A stretch of 64,000 bases of DNA from Opisthocomus hoazin (lineage: Eukaryota; Chordata; Aves; Opisthocomiformes; Opisthocomidae), in contig NC_134428.1 of NCBI RefSeq assembly GCF_030867145.1, forward strand, positions 1,984,001 through 2,048,000, written 5' to 3'. Of this stretch, positions 57,230-64,000 are shown one piece after another. Numbering within the stretch: position 1 is the first letter of the stretch; each line of letters begins with the position of its first letter. Under the pieces are notes generated by a model. It was not told where the DNA came from. It saw nothing but the letters and a program-made list of their open reading frames with translations, and ran no database searches. The position numbers and the translations under genes were made by a program.

Positions 57230-57660
57230 GAAGAGATTCAGATTTCACATCTCCAGGAATAGTACTGACGAGCTGGAGTGGGTTTAGCAAAGGTTCCCCA
57301 GGACAGCCATGGACTGGAGAGCATTGCCTGTTAGGAGAGGCTGAGGGAGCTGGGCTTGTCAAGCCCAGAGAAGGGATGGGTGAGGCTGACATCATCCCAG
57401 CCTGCCAGTACTTACAAGGAGATCATGGAGAATACAGACCCATCTCTTCAACGAGATTCATGGTGAGAAGACAAAATTCAGTGGGAGGAAGGTGAAAGAG
57501 GAGAGGTTCAGCCAGGACAGAAGGACAAGATTTTTCCCCAGGAGCTCATCCAAGTGCAGGAACAGGTCACCCAGAGAAGCTGGGCAGTCTCTGTCCCTAG
57601 GAGTTTCAAACTTGGACTGAAGCAAGCATTGAACTACTTGGTCTGACCAATTTTCAGACA
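57230..57660 (+). mobile_element. Old CR1 3' fragment
   Basis: Diverged ORF2 C-terminus and 3' end: GAGAGGCTGAGGGAGCTGGG, GAGAGGTTCAGCCAGGACAG, GATTTTTCCCCAGGAGCTCA, CACCCAGAGAAGCTGGGCAG. Frames destroyed. Confidence 0.65.
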
Positions 57661-57960
57661 GGTTGCGTTGAAGATTTCCTGATGTCCCATCCAGCTGCAG
57701 TTGTCTTCAATTCCTGCGACTATGGGCCCTGTTTCTAACAGGAGCAGAGCAGAGGTCTGTGGGGCTTGAGTCCTTCTGTGCTGTAAGGGACCATTTACAC
57801 CAACATCTAAACAGGGGTAGAGAGGCTGACACCAGAGTGTGACTTGCTCTGGGCAAAGACTGAGAAGTGCCAGGCAAAGAAGTTTTGGGACACATAGGGC
57901 TCTTTGCAAGACACCAAATGATCTATTTTTAATACCTTTAGGTTTTTCAGATGTCATTTA

Positions 57961-59223
57961 ATGACAATGAAAATTTCTGCAAGATTAACTGAAAACAAAG
58001 ATCTAAAGCAAGAAATATGTCAACACTTCTCAGCTTTTTTTCAGTCTTTAGGTGTATTTTGTGACTTACTTCTATTACCAATACTGTGTCTCTTATTTCA
58101 TCTCCCTCATCATTCAGGAGTTGCTACCACTCCAGATCCAATGGCCATGTCTAAGCATATCTTCTCAGCAGACTTACATCAGTACAGAGTAGGAGCTGAC
58201 CTGCTGCAAGGCAGCTCTGTGGAGAGGGTCATGGGTGTCTTGATGGACAACAAGTTGACCATGAGCCAGCAGTGTGCCCTGGCTGCCAAGAAGGCCAATG
58301 GGATCCTGGGGTGCATTAAGAAGAGTGTGACCAGCAGGTCAAGGGACGTTCTCCTCCCCTGCTCCTCTGCCCTGGTGAGGCCCCATCTGGAGTACTCTGT
58401 TCAGTTCTGGGCTCCCCAATTCAAGAAAGATGAAGAGCTAATGGAGAGAGTCCAGCGGAGGGCTAAGAGGATGGTGAGGGGACTGGAACATCTCTCCTGC
58501 AAGGAGAGGCTGAGGGAGCTGGGCTTGTTCAGCCTGAAGAAGAGAAGGCTGAGAGGGGACATTAGAAATGCCACTAAATATCTGCAGGGTAGGTGTCAGG
58601 AGGATGGGGCCAGACTCTTTTCAGTGGTGCCCAGCGACAGGACTAGGGGCAACGGGCACAAACTGAGGCACAGGAAGTTCCATCTGAACATGAGGAAGAA
58701 CTTCTTCCCTCTGAGGGTGACGGAGCACTGGAACAGGCTGCCCAGGGAGGTTGTGGAGTCTCCTTCTCTGGAGATATTCAAGACCCTCCTGGACGTGGTC
58801 CTGTGCAGCCATCTCTGGGTGTCCTTGCTTCGGCAGGGGGGTTGGACTAGATGTCCCACAGAGGTCCCTTCCAACCCCTACTATTCTGTGATTGTGCTAA
58901 AGGCAGGAAGAAGACCTGAATTATTGTGGAATAGCTTGAGTTTCGAATTCGAGGCAGCAGAAGGAGGACGTGCATTCCAGTGCCGGGATGTGGAGAGTAA
59001 TAGCAGATCCAAGCAAGTCTGTGGCTGTGACATCTTGCGTGCTAGAGAAGCATTAACAGGGTGTTGGAAAAAAGCAGTTGCTGGGAAACCGAGAGGCATT
59101 GGCATACCCCCAGGTAAACACAGCTTTTTGTTTGAAGCAACAGTGAATGAGAACAGAGGGACATCAGTAAAGCTTGGGAGATCCGAGGGTCAGAGTGAGG
59201 TGGGGAAATGGGGCAGTAGCTAA
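57961..59223 (+). other. Chimeric 420-codon open frame over a CR1
   Basis: An ATG-started frame whose first ~70 codons are unique sequence, whose middle is CR1 ORF2 C-terminus, and whose last ~110 codons are CR1 3' UTR and unique sequence. The CR1 stop codon is altered ([19 protein letters not shown]), so the frame continues through the tail. No splice or promoter signals support expression; it is most likely a by-product of a young CR1 with few stops. Confidence 0.5.
58150..58892 (+). mobile_element. CR1 3' fragment
   Basis: 5'-truncated CR1 from [20 protein letters not shown] to the 3' end GGTTGGACTAGATGTCCCAC and a single ATTCTGTG unit. ORF2 part is fully open. Confidence 0.93.
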
Positions 59224-61384
59224 AGTCTGCAAGGAAACAAGCACAGGCATAGGACAGTGTAACACAGCCTGTGGTGGGGATGACCAAGGGCCTTGGTGTG
59301 GCTGGGACCACCCCCTGACAACACAAATGAGGTCTTCTTCAGTTTGGCTATGGCTGCTCTCCCTTCCACTGAGGCCCATGAGAAGAGACCAGTGCCTTAC
59401 AACCCCAGGGCATTGTTGGCTCCTCACTCACCCCTACAGAGCCTGGGAGGTTTCCCATTGCTCTCCTGCACTGAACATTCCACACCCCACATCACACTGC
59501 TCCAAAGAAGAGCCACGAACAGGCTGTGAGGCAACAGACCCCCATTCCCAGGGGATGGGGGTCAGGGCTTGACTGTCCTGCTTTGCAAAAGAAATCAAGG
59601 CCTTCCACAGCCACACTCCACATCTGATTTTCCACCTGTAACCCGTGCCTCTGACTTCCTGCTTCACCCTGGGGGATGCATCAGAGATGGTCACCACTTC
59701 CTGTAATTCCCTCCATGATCTCTTTGTAGTGATGGTCCTCAGTAAGGCTTGCTGACATCCTTAGAATCTTGGAGAGTTGCTGCCAAATTTTACTTCTCTA
59801 GAGACTTGTTCAGTCTTTCATGATCTGCAGTTAAGGAATTCAGCACCAGAGGGCTCATTAACATTCAAAATGCCTTAAGCCAAGCCTCTGGGAAGAATTT
59901 CACTTGAAGTTCTCAATTCTTCTGTGGTTAACTAAAGAGCTTTCAGGAGCAAAAGTCAAAGAGAAAATACTCCATCACTAAACAACAATAAGAAACTATT
60001 TTTCCCCGTTTTTTTTGGATTCTTTACACATTACTTGATGTCAGCAATCTCCATCTCAGATTAATCCTGAGCTTCTCCTAAAGCAATCTGAATATATATG
60101 AAAATCAAGACCCTTTATTTACGAAAATCAATCAGTCTTTGCCCCTACCTGGGACTTACAGAAGCCTTGTTCCAATCTCAGCTTCCTCCCCTTAAGACTG
60201 TAGATACGGGTTTCAGACCCTTGGCACAAACTCCCACCTGTTTTACTTGGAGAAAGAGCTGTGTGTAGACACAGAAGGATCTTTCTTAATGGCCAACAAA
60301 TAAAAACACAGAAAGGCATAGTTCAATTTAAAAAATAATCATTCTTCTACTGTATATTAAGTCCACTTTACCTCCATTGAAGAGAATTTTTCCACAGTAG
60401 ATAACCTTAGACCAATGGAAAACACCTTCTGTGTCAAGCACAGATCCCAAGATCCCCCCAAACACTCCCTGTCCCAGACTCTGTGTTTCCTCTGTGCACA
60501 CAATGATCTATCCACTAAAGTCACAAGCTCCCTCAGTTCACAGGGTGAAGAAAGGAGAAGTGCTCTCTTTTGCACAGCCAAATTTGCACTATTCCCAATA
60601 TTTTGGTGTTACAGGGACATTACCAAGCATACTCTGCAGCTGTGGCAGCACGCCACAATAAGTTACGGCAGTCACAAAGCAAGCAAAGCAAGGAAAACCA
60701 AGCAGAAGTACAAGCACTTTAATGGTTAATCATAACATTATTATATCCCCTTATGCCCCATCCCCATAGTCTCACTGGTGAGGGTCTTTTGGCATGTAGC
60801 TCCTTTGTTATTCTGATTGGTCATCATGCGTCTGTTCACATGACCTTCACGCTTATCAAAGAGTTGGATTTTTCCCATCCTGTTTCTTCGTTCCTTTCCT
60901 CCTGTTTAGCTCAAAGATATGGCTCTAATCCATAAAGATCGTCAAGGCCTCCTGCAGCCCAGCTGATTCCCACGTGCAGCCTCTACTCCCACTCATTTTT
61001 TATTTTCTGCAGGGTAAACTACATGTGTCTCCAGTGTAGGGGAAGGCAGAGAATAGAGTTATCTCATCTGGTGCTGGACACTTTGTAGTTAATTGCCCAG
61101 GCTTCCCTTTCTAGTCAAGAGAAAGAAAACAGCTCTCTTAACGGAGATGCCTTGGGCTTCCCTGCCTGTGCACCAGCTCCTCCTGCACGTATGGTTCTAT
61201 AGGACCTGGGATCACATTTCCCAGTCCCACGTGGGGTCTTCAGCTACCTCAGGGTGTCTTGGAGGCAGTGCCCACCTCTGTGTGGCCGACTGAATCAACC
61301 CTTGAATGAAGACGTTAGGTGTACAATGGCATATCACTATGGGCCTCCAAGTGCCAGACCCCAAGTGAGGCCTGGAGCACAGGG
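59224..61384. other. Unassigned sequence
   Basis: AT-rich in the middle (59.8-60.4 kb). No gene, RNA or repeat recognised. Confidence 0.5.
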
Positions 61385-61760
61385 GGGCCAAGAGGCCGAA
61401 GTCACACCCAAGGTAAACAAAGTGACTTCTTTTTTCAAGAAGGGATAAAAGGAGGACTCAAGTAATGACAGTTTGGAGCAGCTAATCCTGTCAACCATTT
61501 ACAGGTACATGAAGGAGAAGAGAGTCATCAGGAGCAGTCAGCATGGCCTCACAAAGGGGAAGTCAGTTTTAGCTGACCTTATAAACCTCTCCAATGACAT
61601 GACTGTCTTGGTAGATGAGGAGAGAGGAGTGGTGAATTACCTTTATTTCAGGAAATCTTTCAGCACTGTACCCCTATGATATCATCATATAGAAAATGTT
61701 AACGTCTGGACTAGTTGAGAAGAAAGAGAGGTGGACTGAAAACTTGCAGGCCTAGAGAGC
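61385..61760 (+). mobile_element. Old CR1 RT fragment
   Basis: The relic reads MEQLILSTIYRYMKEKRVIR, then SQHGLTKGKSVLADLINLSN and YLYFRKSFSTVP, corresponding to the RT fingers-palm with catalytic LDFSKAFD replaced. One frame stays open for 68 codons, but the rest is decayed. Confidence 0.85.
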
Positions 61761-61917
61761 GGCAATCAGTGGCATGAAGTCTAACCATCCACTGCAGGGC
61801 TTTCTCCTCCAGGGTCCTGCCTTCAGCCACAAAGGCCTGGGAGAACACAGAGTCAAAGAAGCCATTGAGTACCTGAGCCCTACCTGCTCCTACTCTAATG
61901 AAGTTCAGCAGCAGGCC

Positions 61918-62010
61918 TGTCACCGAAAATTCGGGAATAAACCTCGTAACACCAATGCAGTGTTAAAAGGCAGCATTCTTTATTGCGACGTCGGATGCAT
62001 GGGGGATAAT
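61918..62010 (-). mobile_element. LTR 3' end of ERV-C
   Basis: On the minus strand: CGCAATAAAGAATGCTGCC (AATAAA at 61984-61979), then TTAACACTGCATTGGTGTTA and an end CGAATTTTCGGTGACA at 61918. This is the R-U5 end of a retroviral LTR. It is joined directly to reverse transcriptase sequence at about 62010, without the rest of pol, env or U3. Confidence 0.7.
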
Positions 62011-62624
62011 TCCACTCGCATTCTACCAAAAGTCCATATTCTAAAAATTTCGTGATTAACCCCTCCAATCCTTTTCAAGCCTCCCACTTAATAGGGTATT
62101 GTTTTTGTTTTACCGGTTTGGATCCAGGTTTCAAGGTCACTTTTACCGGTTCTGCCAATTTGGACCGTCCCGGAACTTCATTTGCCCAAACTAAGGGCAT
62201 TACTGTGCTTTCCACCTCTTCTGGAATTTGCTCCTCCTTAAAAGAATCCTGTAACATGAACACTCTCGCCTCTATGGCTTTTGATTCTGGTATCAATAAT
62301 TCAATTTCTCCATCTTTAAAATTTATTCGTGACTCTAATTTGCTTAATAAATCTCGTCCTAACAAAGGCAACGGACATTCAGGCATATATAGAAACCGGT
62401 GAGTTACCGACTGTTTTCCCAACCTAAATTTCAACGGCTCTAAAAGGCCTGTTTTCTCTTTGCCCTGTCGCACCAAAAACATCTACAGATTTATGACTAC
62501 ATTTCCCTTTACATGTGTTTAATACCGAATAAGTGGCCCCTGTATCTACTAAAAATTCGACTTCCTCATTCCCTAGCTTCAATGTAACCAGGGGTTCAGC
62601 TAGGGTTGACTTCCCCGGTCCTCT
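62011..62624 (-). pseudogene. ERV-C protease and start of RT, gammaretrovirus-like
   Basis: The protease active site LVDTGAT is at 62552-62532. A frame change between about 62480 and 62400 separates it from RFLYMPECPLPLLGRDLLSK, the protease C-terminal block of gammaretroviruses. The linker and first RT residues follow (KPVKQKQYPIKWEA), interrupted by TGA at 62075-62073, then GLITKFLEYGLLVECEW before the abrupt LTR junction. Protease would cleave Gag-Pol; this copy is dead. Confidence 0.88.
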
Positions 62625-62627
62625 TCA
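62625..62627 (-). promoter_or_regulatory. In-frame UGA between gag and pol of ERV-C
   Basis: The gag frame ends LMTLDEES, then TGA, then continues in the same frame RGPGKSTLAEPLVTLKL into protease. This is the position of the gammaretroviral readthrough stop, which is UAG in murine leukaemia virus. Confidence 0.7.
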
Positions 62628-64000
62628 CGATTCCTCATCCAGAGTCATCAGCTTGATTGCACGGAGAGTCGGACCTAACTCTCCAGCTTTAGGGCATTCC
62701 TTTTTCCAGTGCCCGCGTTCCTTGCAAATAGCACACTGATCTTGTGCTAATTGGAGATTCACCTTCCCTCTTTCTCCAACAGTTATTCGTCGTCCTCTTC
62801 CTCTACCTCTCCTGTTGTTTCCAGTTAAGGCTGCTAATAATTTTCCAGCCCTCCGCGCCTATCTCACTTCCTTTTCTTTCTCCCTATTATTATACACAGT
62901 CCAGGCTACTTCAAGCATCTTACCCAAATCTCTAGATTCAGGTCCTTCTAATTTCTGGAGCTTCTTTCTAGTATCTGGGGCTGATTGACCCATAAATATG
63001 GAGGCCAATTGTGTTGCTTCTTCTGGCTTTTCTGGATCCAAATTAGTATATTTTCGGGCACTCTCTTTCAGCCTCTCCATAAAGGCTGAAGGGGACTCAT
63101 TTAGTTCTTGTCTCACCTCATAGATTTTTGACCAATTTATTGCTTTTGGCATCACGTGCTTAACACCAAATAAAATCCACTTTTGATATCTAGTTAACAT
63201 TCCCCTGGGTCCCGGCTGATTTGGGTCCCATCCAGGATCTGAGGATGGGAAATTTTGATCCACTGTTCCCTGTAAATCCCCATGAGCATGCGCTCCTTCC
63301 ACCTGTTTTCTAGCAGCATTCAATACCATTTTCTTTTCAGTGACATCGAGCAAAGTATCCAATATCACTTGCAAATCATTCCAACCATGGGTCTTGGGTT
63401 CTAATTATTGTGTCAATAACCTTCGCTACCCTTTCAGGGTCCTCCCGATATGTGCCTGCAACTTCTTTCCATGACCTTCAATCAGTTATTGAAAACGGAA
63501 CTTTCACTACTATTGGACCATTATTCCCTACCGCTTCTCGGAGAGGAGCTTGGAGGGGAGCCGGTTCAGCCACCCCCCCATCCTTCCCCGTGTCCTTCCT
63601 GAAACCGGGCTGGATCCCCCTACCCCCTTCCATAGGAGGAGCAGAAGGACTATTAGCCTACAACTCCCGATCCTCCTGATCGCCCCTCCATCTCCAGCGA
63701 GGTGCAACCATCAATTCAAAATCATCCTCCTCAGACTCATATTTCAAACATTCCTTGCCAACACTACAAGCAGCACAACATTTCTTCGAGCCCTTTTCAC
63801 ATTTTCCCTTCTTTAAAGCCATCACCATTGGACCGTGGGGACGTATCCCACACTGCCTTTGCCATTCCGGATGATTTCTCAATGAGAAAAACAAATCTAC
63901 ATATGTCATCTCTTCCCATTTACCTTCCCTTTTACAAAACAACATTAATTGCAAGATAGTATTAGAACTCAGTATCCCGTTCTTTGGCCAACTCTCCCCA
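62628..64000 (-). pseudogene. ERV-C gag (matrix, capsid, nucleocapsid), broken
   Basis: Matrix-like sequence enters at the right edge (readable 63954-63658, with EGKWEEMTYVDLFFSLRNHP). Capsid is readable as SWKEVAGTYREDPERVAKVI, then, after a frame change near 63390, as the 63374-62859 frame with NESPSAFMERLKESARKYTN and FMGQSAPDTRKKLQKLEG, which is gammaretroviral capsid. Nucleocapsid has one CCHC knuckle (CAICKERGHWKKEC, 62735-62694) after an Arg/Gly-rich stretch. Lesions include TAG at 62861-62859, a TGA near 63481 and stops after the matrix part. The 5' LTR is beyond the window. Confidence 0.88.
62694..62735 (-). other. CCHC zinc knuckle of ERV-C nucleocapsid
   Basis: C-x2-C-x4-H-x4-C is complete (C, C, H, C all present), the RNA-packaging knuckle found singly in gammaretroviral nucleocapsids. 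Confidence 0.9.

Noticed and set aside
1-64000. tRNA, rRNA or other structured RNA genes
   Set aside because: No cloverleaf boxes or recognisable ncRNA signatures were seen on either strand by eye; a covariance-model search would be needed to be sure.

Overview
This is a stretch of bird nuclear DNA. The diagnostic signs are many CR1 LINE copies, several of them ending in the typical avian (ATTCTGTG)n tail, avian-type retroviral LTRs, olfactory receptors of the OR14-like group that is expanded in birds, and spliced exons of a conserved vertebrate gene. There are no bacterial-style operons. Host coding sequence is a small minority of the window, and most of the rest that can be recognised is retroelement debris of different ages.

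Layout. 0.3-3.4 kb: two exons of NDEL1 (+), with an antisense CR1 in the intron between them; the last NDEL1 exon was not found. 3.4-8.0 kb: non-coding. 8.0-12.2 kb: a nearly full-length CR1 (+) with an open ORF1 and an ORF2 broken early by one amber codon. 12.2-13.0 kb: a degenerate minisatellite with a ~20 bp period. 13.0-16.1 kb: an endogenous retrovirus (ERV-A, +) with a candidate LTR, a gag frame, a fossil -1 slippery site and a protease. 16.1-18.6 kb: degenerate tandem repeats and repeat scraps. 18.9-20.7 kb: a RIMBP3-like reading frame (-), coiled-coil part only, with two frame breaks. 21-31 kb: old CR1 and LTR fragments in otherwise unassigned sequence. 32.5-56.4 kb: an olfactory receptor cluster with one pseudogene (32.5-33.2, -), one intact gene (37.9-38.8, -) and one gene with a lost canonical start (55.4-56.4, +). 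The last two, with roughly 3-3.5 kb of 5' flank each, form a large inverted duplication around a ~10.3 kb spacer that holds an ERVL-like pol relic (ERV-B), a solo LTR with a target-site duplication, and several CR1s. 57-61.8 kb: CR1 relics and a chimeric ORF. 61.9-64.0 kb: a gammaretrovirus-like provirus (ERV-C, -) running off the right edge, with gag, an in-frame UGA, protease and the start of RT joined directly to an LTR end.

How it fits together. Only NDEL1 and one or two receptors look like working host genes. NDEL1 normally acts with LIS1 and dynein; the receptors would each be expressed singly in sensory neurons. The retroelements are mostly dead, but they preserve readable details: two different gag-pol recoding signals, a perfect 172 bp repeat 3.4 kb apart, and inverted CR1 tails. 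I did not find a convincing new functional system. The items most worth checking are the inverted receptor duplication, the two fossil recoding sites, the 172 bp duplicate beside a hairpin, and whether NDEL1 and the receptor cluster are truly neighbours. Element boundaries for diverged repeats are approximate, and no database search was possible.
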